NCBI GenBank assembly: GCA_037974665.1
Contig: CM075771.1
Span: forward strand, 41,586,425-41,650,424
Source of the DNA: Ehretia macrophylla
Taxonomy: Eukaryota > Streptophyta > Magnoliopsida > Boraginales > Ehretiaceae
Reading direction: 5' to 3'
DNA: 64,000 nucleotides
Position numbers and translations under genes: made by a program
Notes under the pieces: model-generated
The model's input: only the letters and a program-made list of their open reading frames with translations
Told to the model about the DNA's origin: nothing
Database searches by the model: none
In this document: in pieces, positions 46,498 to 60,237 of the stretch
How the letters are laid out: each line of letters begins with the position of its first letter
Numbering within the stretch: position 1 is the first letter of the stretch

Positions 46498-49213
46498 TTG
46501 ATCCGTAAAGAGTTACGCGGAGCACAGTATACCGTTGGAAAGATCTCCGAGAGCTCTACGAGGTGGGCTCTAAGCTTGCTCGACTGCGCCTATTTTTGGG
46601 GCCCAAAATTGAACATTTTCATCAGTATTGGGACACTTTTCTTCTTTTGTGCTGTTTTTTCATCCCGAATCGTACATCGTGACCCGCGAAAATGACTACA
46701 ACCTAATCCATCACATTTTTATTAGCGAATCACAGGTACCTTGGGCAAGACAACTTCACTTCAGGTAGAGGCTGGGCCCGCAAACAGAGGGCGCGGGGCT
46801 TGTGACCAGGTATCCGTCGCTCCGGTGCCCATAACTTTTGATCCGTAAGGAGTTACGCAGCGCATAGCATACCGTTGGAAATCACCCTGAGAGCTCTACG
46901 ATGGGGGCGCCTAGCCTGCTCGGTTGCTTGTATTTTCGGATCCCAAAATCGAACATTTTCATAATTTTGGGACACTTTTCTTCTATTGCCTTATTTTTTC
47001 GTCCCGGGTCGTACGTCGTGAGCCGCGAAAAGGATGACAACCTAATCCATCACATTTCTATTACTGAATCCCATGGCACCTTGGGCAAGACAACTTCAAT
47101 TCACGTAGAGGCTGGGCCTGCAAATAGAGGGTATGGGGCTTGTGACCAGGTATCCGTCGCTCCGGTGCCATAACTTTTGATCCGTAAGGAGTTATGCGGC
47201 ACACAACATACCGTTTGAAAGCACTTTGAGAGCTCTACAATGGGGGCACTTAGCGTGCTCGTTTGCGCCTATTTTCGGATCCCAAAATCGAACATTTTCA
47301 TAAGTTTTGGGACACTTTTCTTCTTTTGGGTTGTTTTTCGGTCCCGGATCGTACGTCATGAGCCGCGAAAAGGACGATAACCTAATCCATCACATTTCTA
47401 TTACCAAATCACACGGTACCTGGGATAAGACAACTTCACTTCACGTAGAGGCTGGGCCAGCAAACAGAGGGCGTGGGACTTGTGACCAGGTATCCGTCGC
47501 CCCGGTGCCCATAACTTTTGATCCGTAAGGAGTTTCGCTGTGCACAGCATACCGTTGGAAAGTTCTACTAGAGCTCTATGACGAAGGCACCAAACCTGCT
47601 CGGCTGCGCCTATTTTTGAAGCCCAAAATCGTACGTTTTCATTAGTTTGAGGGCACTTTTCTTTTTTTGCGCTGTTTTTTTGTCCCGGGTCGTGCGTCGT
47701 GAGCCGTGAAAAGGACGACAACCTAATCCATCACATTTCTTTTACCTAATCGCATTGCACCCTTGGCAAGACAACATCACTTCATGTAGAGGCTGGGCCC
47801 GCAAATAGAAGGCGTGGGGCTTGTGACCTGGTATCCGTCGCTCCGGTGCCCATTACTTTTGATCCGTAAGGCGTTACGCTGTGCACAACATACCATTGAA
47901 AAGCACTCTAAGAGCTCTACGATGGGGGCACCTAGCCTGCTCGGTTGGGCCTGTATTTGGAGCCCAAAATAGAACATTTTCATAGGTTTTGGGATACTTT
48001 TCTTCTTTTGCGCTATTTTTTCATCCCGGATCGTACGTCGTGAGCCGCAAAAAGGACGACAACCTAATCCATCACATTTCTATTACCGAATCTCATGGCA
48101 CCTTGGGCAAGACAACTTCACTTCATGTAGAGTCTGGGCCCGCAAACAGAAGGCGTGTGGCTTTTGACCAGGTATCCGTCGCTCCGATACCCATAAGTTT
48201 TAATCCGTAAGGAGTTACGCGGAGCACAGTATACCGTTGGAAAGCGCTTTGAGAGCTCTACGACGGGGGCACCAAGCCTGCTCAGCTACGACTATTTTTG
48301 GAGTTCAAAATCTTACGTTTTCATCAGTTTCGGGACACTTTTCTTCTTTTGTGCTGTTTTTCCGTCCCAGATCGTACGTCGTGAGCCGCGAAAAGGATGA
48401 CAACCTAATCAATCACATTTCAATAACCGAATCACATTGGCAAGACAACTTCACTTCACATAGAGGCTGGGCCCACAAACAGAGGCCATGGGGCTTGTGA
48501 CCAGGTATCCGTCGCTCCGGTTCCAATAACTTTTGATTCGTAAGAAGTTACGCAGCGCACAGCGTACCGTTGCAAAGCACTCTAAGAGCTCTATAATGGG
48601 GGCACCTAGCCTGCTCGTTTGTGCCTATTTTCGGAGCCCAAAATCAATCATTTTCATAAGTTTTGGGATATTTTTCTTCTTTTGCGCTGTTTTTTTGTCC
48701 CGGATCGTACGTCGTTGCTGCAAAAAGGACAACAACCTAATCCATTACATTTCTATTACCGAATCACATGGCACCTTGGGCAAGACAACTTCACTTCACG
48801 TAGAAGCTGGGCTAGCAAACAGAGGGCGTGGGGCTTGTGACCAGGTATCTGTCGCTCCGGTGCCCATAACTTTTGATCCGTAAGGAGTTACGCGGCGCAC
48901 AACATACCGTTGGAAAGCTGTCCGAGAGCTCTATGACTGGGGCAACAAGCCCACTCGGTTGCGCCAGTTTTTATATCCCAAAATTGAACATTTTCATCAG
49001 TTTCGGGATACTTTTCTTCTTTTGCGCTATTTTTCCGTCCCGGATCGTACGTCGTGAGCCGCAGAAAGGACGACAACCTAATCCATCACATTTCTATTAC
49101 CGAATCACACATCACCTTGGATAAGACAACTTCACTTCACGTAGAAGCTGGGCCAGCAAATAGAGGGCGTGGGGCTTGTGACCAGGTATCTGTCGCTCCG
49201 GTGCCCATAACTT
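46498..49213. repeat. Higher-order unit of eight satellite monomers, copy B
   Basis: Follows copy A without a gap, 2,716 bp, and repeats all eight variants in the same order (starts about 46498, 46838, 47180, 47518, 47860, 48200, 48533 and 48873). The seventh monomer has lost about 9 bp. An additional copy of the eighth type follows at 49214. Confidence 0.88.
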
Positions 49214-49980
49214 TTGATCCGTAAGGAGTTACGCGGCACACAACATACCGTTGGAAAGCTGTCCGAGAGCTCTACGACTGGGGCAACAAGCCTACTCGGC
49301 TGCGCCAGTTTTCATATCCCAAAATTGAACATTTTCATCAGTTTCGGGATACTTTTCTTCTTTTGCGCTGTTTTTCCGTCCCGGATCGTACGTCGTGAGC
49401 CGCAGAAAGGACGACAACCTAATCCATCACATTTCTATTACCGAATCACACATCACCTTGGATAAGACAACTTCACTTCACGTAGAGTCTAGGCCCGCAA
49501 ACAGAGGGCGTGGGACTTGTGACCAGGTATCCGTCGCTCCGGTGCCCATAACTTTTGATCCATAAGGAGTTACGTGGCGCACAGCATACCGTTGAAAAGT
49601 TCTCCGAGAGCTCTATTACGGGGGCACCAAACCTGCTCGGCTGCGCCTATTTTCGGAGCCCAAAATCGTACATTTTCATCATTTTCAGGACACTTTTCTT
49701 CTTTTGCACTGTTTTTCCGTCCCGGGTCGTACGTCGTGAGCCGCGAAAAGGACGACAACCTAATCCATCACATTTCTGTTTCCGAATCACACGGCACCTT
49801 GGGCAAGACAAATTCACTTCACATAGAGGCTGGGCACGCAAACAGAGGGCGTGGGTCTTGTGACCAGGCATCCATCGCTCCGGTGCCCATAACTTTTGAT
49901 CCGTAAGGAGTTACGAGGCACACAGCATACCATTGGAAAGCACTCTGAGAGCTCTACGATGGGGGCACCTAGCCTGCTTG

Positions 49981-49985
49981 GTTAC
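49981..49985. repeat. TSD of LTR2 (left)
   Basis: GTTAC, one base different from GTTGC at 53920-53924. The uninterrupted satellite reads GGTTGCGCC, so the left copy mutated. Confidence 0.75.
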
Positions 49986-50440
49986 TATGAGGCCCAACCC
50001 CGAATAACATGTCATACCTCAATTTGCGTACCTTGGACCTAGAATTATATGACTGATCTTGGATTGTGTGCCTTGTTTTGGTTTTCGTGCATGCTTCATC
50101 ATACGTGCCTTAACCTAGAATTGTGTGCCCTAATCCTCGATGTACATGCGTTACCTCGTTTCGTGTGCCCTAACCTTGAACTACGTACCTTAACCTAGAT
50201 ATAGAGTCGTGCCTTGATTTGCGTGCATTGCATTGAATTACGTGCCTTGCATTGGTTTACGTGCATTCACCTAAGATTGTGTGCATTAGTCTTGAAGTAC
50301 ATACCTTAGTCTTGAAGTTCGTGTCTTACCTCGTAGTTCGTGTCTACCTCGTGATTCGTGCCCCATATTGATTTCGGTGCGTGCCTCGTAGTGCGTATCC
50401 TAAACCTCGAACTGTGTACCTACACGTTAACCAATAAAGA
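49986..50440. repeat. Degenerate ~20-bp CGTGC repeats in LTR2, expanded
   Basis: Many drifted units such as TACGTGCCTTAACCTAGAAT, TTTCGTGTGCCCTAACC, GAATTACGTGCCTTGCATTG and GGTTTACGTGCATTCACC. About 450 bp here, against about 245 bp in LTR1. Confidence 0.78.
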
Positions 50441-53400
50441 ATCCTACACAAAGCACTAGACACTAAAATAATCCTACACAATCCACTAACCAATATTATA
50501 TTCCTAATTCAAATTCTCTACAAACTCCACTAACAATAAAATAATACTAAACTATTCCTACATTTTCCACTATCTATTATTCTATTCATAATTCAACTCA
50601 TCAACAAACATTCCTATATTTTATTCTACCTAGATTCCCTAATTTCCCAACATTCCTATGACAATTCTATGACACAAATGCATAAAAAAATTAGCTCAAA
50701 TACCTCCCCAAAGCCACCAAACTCGACAAAGGCTCCTTGCCCATACTAGGTAATTCAAAAACCATGCTTCTTGGAGACACAAATCTGATTTTTACATGCC
50801 CGAGGCCAACATATGCATCAACATTTGCAAAAGCTATCATTTTTTTTTCATTTTCTCTCATTCTCCTCCCATTTCTCTCTCTCCCTCTCATTCTTCTCTC
50901 TCAATCTCGGTTTTGGCTGAGTTCATACACTCCATAGCTCATCTCCATCATTCCATGGTTCATCAAGGCAAGCTAGAAGCTAAGAAACTCGATTAAACGA
51001 GCTAGGATGCAAGAAACACACATGCAAGCTCTTTGAACTTCCATTTCAGTTTAGGTGAGTTTCCTAGCTTCCATTTCTTTTCTTCTTGTTCTAACCTCAT
51101 GCACCTACTAAGAACTTTGTCACTAAGCTAGGAAAATTGAGAAGAAATAGGTGGTGTCTTGGCTAAGCAAGGAAAAGAACAAATCTTGTGCTTCATCAAA
51201 GTCTTGTGCATCTTCTTGTTGTTTTGCTAAGGTGAGGGCTAAAACTTCTTGAAAATCTTTCAAAAATCCACATGCATGCTCTTAAATGTTTGTCTTTGCC
51301 TCTGTACTTGAGTTATATGTGTGTTCATAAGCTTTTACAACCATGCATGGCAAGATTTTGGCTTGAAGGTGATGATAGATGAAATCGGGTTTGAGACAGC
51401 TCTCTGTCTTGTTGTTACGAGGTGCGTTTGGCTAGGAAAATGATGTTTAAAATGCATCAAAAATTGGTAGGTAACTAGTTTTACCAGTTTTGAACATTTT
51501 TCACAGAAATAGGCCAAAGCTAATTTTTACTCTAAGGTCTTCCAAATGGCAAATCATTAAAATGTGTCCAAATCTGGAAATCTGGAAAAAATGAAGCAGG
51601 TTTTGGCAGATGCACTGACCTTGTAGAACGAACCAGTTTTGACTTAGTAAATGATATCCAAAATGTATGAAATTTGGTGTGCTGCTATATTTTTCGGTTC
51701 TGGACATTGTTGTCAGAAATGGACTAAGGCTAAATCGGACCCTAAGGACCTCAAAAATGACAAGTAGTGAAATGTGTGCAAATCTGGACAGTTTTGTGCA
51801 GTCCCACTGTTTTGGCTATAACTATTGAACCCGAACTCCAAATGATGCTAGGTTTGTTTCTGAATTTAGTTCACTTCTTAAGATTTAATTTGAAATCTTA
51901 TTCACTGGAATTGGAGATTGTTTGCTTGTCTTAATGATTGTGAGAAGACAGCCCATTGCAGTGAGGGTTTCACTTAGTGTTATGCTTAGAAAAATTGTTG
52001 TAACTTCTCTTGTTGAATTAAATGCTCGGGATTGTGGCATTGGGATGTTGTGTGGACTGTTTTGAATACTTGAGGATGTTTGAATTAATTGATGCATGGC
52101 TTGAGATTGATTTTGAGTTGACTTGGAGCTTAATCGCACGAGTAAGCACGAAATGGAAACCCTAGTGACTAGGTAAATTCACTAAGTGTTAATCCTATGA
52201 ATATCGTGTTTAATTATATATTTAGTAGGCTGCCCGTAGTTGCCATTGTAGCCCTAAATGCAATCTTGATGATTACATGTTGACAAGTAGGCTTTTCTTG
52301 CACCCGAACCCACGTAGATATCGTTGCATGTTGAATAATCTTATTATTTGATTACGTGAACTTCGAAATGAGCTATATGACTTGTTTTATATGGTGATAC
52401 TTGGCTGTCCGTTAAATGTTCACATGCTCCTAAGTGTTTTACAAAGTGAATGTACATGTCAAAACATGCCTTGTAAGTTTACTTATCAATATGCGATCTT
52501 ATAATTGCTTTCAAATTGATATATGAAATGATTACATGTTCTTACAATGACTTATATGCCAATATGTCAAAATGTGATCATATACTTGCTCGGAGGCAAC
52601 CTACTTTGTTGACCTCCCAATGTGAAATGTTAAATGGCATACATGTGCATTGCATACAAGGTTGCAACCTTTCATTCTGGCGTGGTAGCGTTTCACGTAC
52701 ACTAGGCGGCATTGGGCTTGCCGGTGCAACCGTAACTACCATTGTCCAATTCCCTCTCTTGCTTGGGGGCTAGACTTCCTCGGAGAGTTGGGTTGTAGGA
52801 TTTCGGGGTACATCCGGAGTACACCCATTTGGCGTGATAAGGGAATGATTTGAAGCCAGCCGCAACAACTGTTACTGAAAATGAACTTGAACGGCAGGAA
52901 GTAAGTGCTATTCGGGGAAAAGTGCTACAGCTAAATGTGGTGGGGCTACCTCTTGAGCCCGTATGAGCTACCTCTAGAGTCCTGTATGTATCAAACCGTA
53001 TCCTTTTCACTATGTGTGTAAGTACTCTCGCTTGGTTCCTAGAGGACCTCGGGGAGGAAAGACGGCTAATTGTGTTTCTTTACTTTTATATTACGTTATA
53101 TACTTACTTGTGTTATATGTCATGCTTTCAAAAAGAGTTTTTCATAAGTTAACCAGAAAAGGATTTTCAAAACGTTATCTCTCGTTCCTCCCTCACTGAG
53201 TTCATAAGGACTCACCCTCTTTTTTTGTCACAGTTGCAACAGATTTGGAACAGATACCTGAAGTAAATGTGCTTGTTGATGATTCCTTGGAGTGACTATG
53301 TGCTTTTTTTCTTTGCCTGAAAGTGGTTGCTATATGGATGTTGTGTTTGATTGCAAACTATTCATTTTATTGATGTAAATGACCCCGTTATAATTTGGGT

Positions 53401-53919
53401 CTAATTCTGGGATTGTACTATCTATAACCGGACGAACTTTTTATTTGGTTGTTTGCTTCGTTTTCTTAATTAGTAGTTATCGCATTCATTCAAACCACTA
53501 GATGAATAATCAACTAAGTTAATTCTATCTAATTTCACTTAGGTGCTCATTTGCAAACTAAAAGATAATAGGTACTTGCATGATAGGAAATTGACAAATA
53601 AACGGGACATAGTTATCATGTTAGGCTTATTAACCAAATGAGACTTTCAAGATAGACTAGTAGGCATATCAGTTGATGACAAAATAGGAGTCCTAAATGG
53701 AATTGGATTAATGATTGGGATAATTGAGGCGTTTAGAAATTAGATCAAACTAAAAGGTCCTAAATACAACCGTCATGCCGCCGGTTTTCTGGAAAAACTT
53801 TTGGAGTTCTAGACAAATCTTAAGCATTAATCATAGTGAAGCAGTTAAGTACGCGAAATTGCTTGAAAGTTTAGCTCACACCCTAGTCTAGCCTCTATAG
53901 GCTGGGTTGGGGCGTGAGA
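49986..53919 (+). mobile_element. LTR2: 3,934-bp solo-LTR-like insertion
   Basis: Starts TATGAGGCCCAACC and ends GGGTTGGGGCGTGAGA, so both terminal dinucleotides carry a substitution relative to LTR1. Together with the TSD mismatch this suggests an older insertion. Insert plus TSD is 3,939 bp, and the monomer starts 49896 and 54176 are then exactly 341 bp apart. It is longer than LTR1 chiefly because the CGTGC repeat domain (49986-50440) is expanded, and because it has ~100 extra bases near 52880-52985 next to the GC-richer block. It has no retrotransposon genes. Confidence 0.8.
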
Positions 53920-56542
53920 GTTGCGCCTGTTTTTGGATCCCAAAATTGACCATTTTCATAAGTTTTGGGACACTTTTTTTCTTTTGCGCCGTTTTTCCAT
54001 CCCGGATTATACATCGTGAGCCACGAAAAGGACAACAACCTAATCCATCACATTTCTATTACCGAATCACACGGCACCTTGGGCAAGACAACTTCACTTC
54101 ACGTAGAGGCTGGGCCCGTAAACAGAGGGCGTGGTGCTTATGACCTGGTATCCGTCGCTCCGGTGCCCATAACTTTTGATTCGTAAGGAGTTACGTGGTG
54201 CACAGCATACCGTTGGAAAGTTCTCCGAGAGCTCTACGGTGGGGGCACCAAGATTGCTTGGCCGCGCCTATTTTTGGAGCCCAAAATTGAACGTTTTCAT
54301 CAGTTTTGGGATACTTTTATTCTTTTGTGCTGTTTTTTCGTCCCGGGTCGTACGTCGTGAGCAGCGAGAACGACGAAAACCTAATCCATCACATTTATTT
54401 TATCAAATCCCACGGCACCTTGGGCAAGACAACTTCACTTCACGTAGAGGCTGGGCCCGCAAACAGAGGGCGTGAGGCTTGTGACCAGGTATTCGTCGCT
54501 CCGGTGCCCATAACTTTGGATCCGTAAAGAGTTACGCGGCGCACAGCATACCGTTGGAAAGCTTTCTGAGAGCTCTACGATGGGGGCTCTAAGCTTGTTC
54601 GGCTGCGCCTATATTTGGAGCCCAAAATTGAATGTTTTCATCAGTTTTAGGACACTTTTCTTCTTTTGTACTATTTTTTGATCTCAGATCGTACGTCGTG
54701 AGCTGCAAAAAAGACGACAACCTAATCCATCACATTTCTATTACCGAATCACACAGCACCTTGGGCATGACAACTTCACTTCAGGTAGAGGCTGGGCCCG
54801 CAAACAGAGGGCGTGGGGCTTATGACCAGGTATCCGTCGCTCCGATGCCCATAACTTTTGATCCGTAAAAAGTTACGCGGTGCACAGCATACCGTTGGAA
54901 AGCATCCTGAGAGCTCTACGATGGGGGCACCTAGCCTGTTCAATTGCTCTTGTTTTTGGATCCCAAAATCGAACATTTTCATAAATTTTGGGACACTTTT
55001 CTTCTTTTGCGTTGTTTTTTCGTCACGGGTCGTACGTCGTGAGCCGTGAAAAGGATGACAACCTAATCCATCATATTTCTATTAACGAATCCCACAGCAC
55101 CTTGGGCAAAAAAACTTCATTTCATGTAGAGGCTGGGCCCGCAAATAGAGGGCGTGGGACTTGTGACCAGGTATCCGTCGCTCCGGTGCCCATAACTTTT
55201 GATCTGTAAAGAGTTACGCAGCACACAATATACCGTTGGAAAGCTCTCTGAAAGCTCTACAATGGGGGCACTTAGCCTGCTCGTTTACGTCTATTTTCGG
55301 ATCCCAAAATCGAATACTTTCATAAGTTTTGGGATACTTTTCTTCTTTTGCACTACTTTTCGGTCCCGGATCGTACGTCGTGAGCCGCGAAAAGGACGAC
55401 AACCTAATCCATCACATTTCTATTACCGAATCACACGGTACCTTAGATAAGACAACTTCATTTCACGTAGAGACTGGGCCCGCAAACAGAGGGCATGGGA
55501 CTTGTGACCAGGTATCCGTCGCTCCGGTGCCTATAACTTTTGATTCGTAAGGAGTTACGCGGCACACAGCATACCGTTGGAAAGTTCTCCGAGAGCTCTA
55601 CAATGGGTGCACCAAACCTGCTTGGGTGTGCCTATTTTTGGAGCCCAAAATTGTACATTTTTATCAGTTTTAGGACACTTTTCTTCTTTTGCGCTGTTTT
55701 TCCTTTCTGGATCGTACGTCGTGAGCCACGAAAAGGACGATAACCTAATCCATCACATTTCTATTACCAAATCCCACTGCACCTTTGGCAAGAAAACTTC
55801 ACTTCACGTAGAGGCTGGGCCGGCAAACAGAGGGCGTGGGGCTTGTGACCAGGTATCCGTCGCTCCGGGGCCTATAACTTTTGATCCGTAAGGAGTTACG
55901 CTGTGCACAGCATACTGTTGAAAAGCACTCTGAGAGCTCTACGATGGGAGCACCTAGCTTGCTCGGTTGCGCCTGTATTCGGTGCCAAAACTCGAACATT
56001 TTCATAAGTTTTTGGACACTTTTCTTCTTTTGCGCTGTTTTTTCGTCTCGGATCGTATGTCGTGAGCCGCGAAAAGGACGACAACCTAATCCATCACATT
56101 TCTATTACCGAATCCTATGGCACCTTGGGAAAGACAACTTCACTTCACGTAGAGGCTGGGCCCGCAAACATAGGGCGTGGGGCTTTTGACCAAGTATCCG
56201 TCGCTCCGATGCCTATAAGTTTTGATCCGTAAGGAGTTACGTGGCGCACAGTATACCGTTGGAAAGCGCTTTGAGAGCTCTACGACGGGGGCATCAAGCC
56301 TGCTCAGCTGTGACTATTTTCGGGGTTCAAAATCGTACGTTTTCATCAGTTTCGGGACACTTGTGTTCTTTTGTGCTGTTTTTCCATCCTGGATCGTACG
56401 TCGTGAGCCGCAAAAAGGACGACAACCTAATCCATCATATTTCAATTACCGAATCACACGGTTCCTTAGGCAAGACAACTTCACTTCACATAGAGGCAGG
56501 GCCCGCAAACAGAGGGTGTAGGGCTTATGACCAGGTATTTGT
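53920..56542. repeat. 341-bp satellite array, block III (~8 monomers)
   Basis: Begins inside a monomer at GTTGCGCC, the right TSD copy of LTR2, and ends inside a monomer at GGTATTTGT, the left TSD of LTR3. Monomer starts are 54176, 54517, 54858, 55199, 55540, 55881 and 56222. From 54517 on it is the first seven monomers of higher-order copy C. Confidence 0.97.
56538..56542. repeat. TSD of LTR3 (left)
   Basis: TTTGT, one transition away from TCTGT at 60238-60242. The intact satellite here reads GGTATC(C/T)GTCGC. Confidence 0.75.
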
Positions 56543-59500
56543 TGTCACGCCCCAACCCGGCCTATAAAGGTTAGACTAGGGTGTGATCTAATCATTCAAG
56601 TCACGTCTCGTACTTAACCGTTCATGAAGATTTAACACTTAACGTTTCGGCCTAAAGTCCAAAAATTTTTGAAAAATCGACAGCATAACGGCTATAATTG
56701 GGCTTTTTGTTTTGACCTAATTCTCTAAACACCTCAAGATTTACCATTCCAAATTCATTTCCCACTAAGATTACTATTTATCATTAGTTGATATGCCTAT
56801 TGGTTGTCTTGATGACTCACTTGATTAATAACCTAGCATGATACTATGTCTCGTTCGTTTGTTAATCCTCGTCACAAAAGCACCTGTTGATCTTAGCTTA
56901 ATAACGTGTACCTGCTTAAGATTTGGTTGGTTCATTTTACTTAGCCTTTACCTAATACTTCATATTCCTATTATAGATACTAGCAGTAATAATAGCAAAA
57001 TGACTATAGTAGTGTCTAGTGTCTGTCTAGTTAATATCAATACAAACCAAAATTAGACCCCAAATTACAACGGGGGTCTTTTACATTACAAATAACAAGC
57101 AACATAAAGGAAATAGTCTTCAAGTAGCATAGTTTTCACAAATGGCCATAAATCAAGCAAAGCACACAGGATAGGCAATCATTCCAAGGAATCGTCGTTA
57201 GGCACATCGTCCTCGGGTACCTGTTCTTGATCTTCTTTACCTGAGATGATAAAAGAGGGTGAGTCCTTATGAACTCAGCGAGGGGGAACGAGAAATAGGT
57301 TTTGAGACTCATTTTCCGGTTCAATTTTATGAAAACCCTTTTGCAAGCATGATGTGTATCACAAGCAAGTACATATCGTAATATAATAGTAAAGAACGCA
57401 ATTACCGGTCTTTCCTCCCCGAGGTCCTCTAGGGACCAAGCGAGAGTACTTATACACATGGTAAAAAGGATACGGTGAGCTTTGTCTCTCAGATCAATTC
57501 CAGTATCAATTGTTGCGGTCGGCCTCAATTCATCCCTATATCACGCCAAGTGGGTGTACCCCGGATGTACCCCAAAATCCTATGACCCAACTCTCTGAGG
57601 AAGTCCAGCCCCCAAGCGAGAGAGGGAATGGGACCATGGTAGTCAAAGGTGCACCGGCAAGCCCAATGCCGCCCGGTGTGCGTGATCGCTACCATGCCAA
57701 CATGAAAGGTTGCAACCTTGTATGCAATGCACATTTATGACATTTAAAATATCACATTAGGAGGACAACAAAGTAGGTTGCCTCTGGACAGTCATAAGAT
57801 TGCACATTGACAAGTAAACAAGCGAGGCATGGATAAACAAGTAATTTCACTTGAAAAGCTCATGGAGTTATATGAACATTAAACGGAAAGCCATGTAACG
57901 CACATAAATCAAGTCATATAACTCAATTCAAAGTCCACGTAATCGAATAATAAGATTATATAACATGCAACAACATCTACGTGGGCTCGGATGCAAGAAA
58001 AGCCTATTGTCAACATGCAATGATCAAAATCACATTTAGGACTATAAGGGCATCTATGGGCAGCCTACTAAGCATATAATTCCACACAATATCCAAATGA
58101 TCAACACTTAGCAAGACTACCTAGTCATTAGGGTCTCCATTTCGTGCTTACCCGTGTGATTAAACCTCAAGTCAACCCAAAATCATCCACAAGCCATACA
58201 TCAATTAATTCAAACATCCCCAAGTATTCAAAACAGTCCACACAACAACCCAAAGCCACAATCCCAAGCATTTAATTCAACAAGAGAAGTTACAACAATT
58301 TTCTAAGCATAACACTAAGTGAAACCCTTACTGCAATAGGCTGTTTTCTCACAATCATTAAGATAAGCAAACAATCTCCAATTCTAGTGAATAAGATTTC
58401 AAATTAAATCTTAAGAAGTGAACTAAAATCAGAAACAAACCTTGCATCATTTGGAGTTCGGAATCATTAGTTATGGTCGAAACAGTGGAATAGCACAAAA
58501 CTGTCCAGATTTGTACACATTTCGATAATTGACGTTTTTGAGGTCCTTAGGGTCAGATTTAGCCTTAGTCCATTTCTGACAAAAATGTCCAGAACTGAAA
58601 CATATAGCAGCACACTAAATTTCATGCATTTTGGATATTATTTACTAAGTCAAATATGGTTCGTTCTACAAGATCAGTGCATCTGCCAAAACCTGCTTCA
58701 TTTTTCCAGATTTCCAGATTTGGACACATTTCAAAGATTTTCCATTTTGAGGACCTTAGAGTCTAAATTAGCTTTGGCCTATTTCGGCGAAAAATGTTCA
58801 AAACTGGAAAAAAATAGTCACCTACCAATTTTCATACATTTTAAACAACATTTTCCTAGCAAAACTTACCTCGAAACAACTGGTCAGAGAGCTGTCACAT
58901 AATCCGACTTCACCTAACATCACTTTCAAGCCAAAATCTTGCCATGCATGGTTGAAGAAGCTTATGAACGAACATATAACTCAAGTACAGAAGAAAAGAC
59001 ATACATTTAAGAGCATGCATGTGGATTTTTGAAGGATTTTCAAAAGGTTTTAGCCCACACCTTAGCAAATCAACAAGTAGATGCACAAAAACTTGTTGAA
59101 GCACAATTTTCTTCTTCTTCTTTGCCTAGCCGAGATTCCAACTTGGTTTTCTCTATTTTTCCTAGCTTAGTGACCAAGCTCTTAGTACATGCATGTGGTT
59201 AGAACAAGAAGAAAAGAAATGGAAGCTTAGTAACTCACCTAGGGCCGAAATGAAGACTCAAGAGCTTGCATGTGAGTTTTCTTGCAACCTAGCTAGCTTG
59301 GTTGAGTTCCTTTGCTTGTGGCTTGTCTTGATTAACCATATGATGAAGAAGATGAGCTAAGAGGTGTATGAACTCAGCCAAAACCGAGATTGAGAGAGAA
59401 GAATGAGAGGGAGAGAGAGATATGTGAGGAGAGTGAGAGAAATGAGAGAAAATAGAAGCTTTTGCAATTGTTGATGCAAATGTTGGCCTTGGGCATGCAA

Positions 59501-60237
59501 AAATCAGATTTTGTGTCATCTTTTGAGCATCTTTTGAATTGTTTTAGCATGTGTGTAAGAGAATGTTGGGTATTTAGAGATTTTAGGTAGAATAGAATAT
59601 AGGATATGTTTAGAGGTTTGTGAGATTTTGTCTTGTAATGAGTTTAAAATATAATATTTAGGTGTTAGTGGATTTTGTAGAGATTTGAATTAGGATTATA
59701 ATAATAGTTAGTGGTGTTTATAGGATTATTTTATAGTCTAGTGCTTATTATTTTATAGTCTAGTGCTTTGTGTAGGATTCTTTCTTGATTAACGTGGTGG
59801 CACGGATTCCTAGGTCTAGGGCACGAATTACGAGGTAGACACGAACTATTATGTAAGACACGGACTTCAAGACTAATGCACGTACTTCAAGATAAATGCA
59901 CGGATTCCAATGCAAATGCATGCAATCCTAGGCAAATGTACGTAAACCAATACAAGGCACGTAATTCAATGCAATGCACGTAAATCGAGGTACGACTCTT
60001 AAACCTAGGTTAGGACACGCAATTCAAGGTCAGGGCACACAAAACAAGACAACGCACTCAATTCGAAGTCGGGGCACGTAAGTCAAGGATTAGGGCACAT
60101 AATTCTAGGTCAAGGCACGAATGATGAGGCATGCACAAAAACTAAGACAGGGCACATAATCCAAGGTCAGTCATATCATTCTTGCTCTATGGCTCGTAAA
60201 TCAAGGTAACATATGTTATTCGGGGTCGGGCCTTACA
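56543..60237 (-). mobile_element. LTR3: 3,695-bp solo-LTR-like insertion, inverted
   Basis: On the plus strand it starts TGTCACGCCCCAACCCGGCC and ends GTCGGGCCTTACA, the inverse of LTR1/LTR2. All internal landmarks appear inverted: GC-richer block at 57520-57715, two-half duplication at 58490-58860, and CGTGC repeats at 59770-60237. No PBS, PPT or polyprotein remnant was found. Its canonical TG..CA ends suggest it is younger than LTR2. LTR2 and LTR3 are oppositely oriented and flank 2.6 kb of satellite. Confidence 0.8.
59770..60237. repeat. Degenerate ~20-bp CGTGC repeats in LTR3, expanded and inverted
   Basis: Units such as GGCACGTAATTCAATGCAAT, GCACGTAAATCGAGGTACG and GGGCACATAATTCTAGGTCA recur every 20-25 bp, on the strand opposite to LTR1 and LTR2. 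About 470 bp. Confidence 0.78.

Larger units (their letters stand above)
35629..49985. repeat. 341-bp satellite array, block II (~42 monomers)
   Basis: Continues block I after LTR1 and begins with the TSD copy GTTGG. Representative monomer starts are 36274, 37297, 37638, 39683, 42407, 43430, 43771, 44112, 44452 and 44793. Monomers carrying an ACATCTTCACTTCACG-type change and a GTTTCGCTACACTT variant recur at irregular multiples of 341 bp (30318, 36274, about 38330), so local reshuffling occurred. The eight-monomer unit starts at 43771. Confidence 0.97.
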
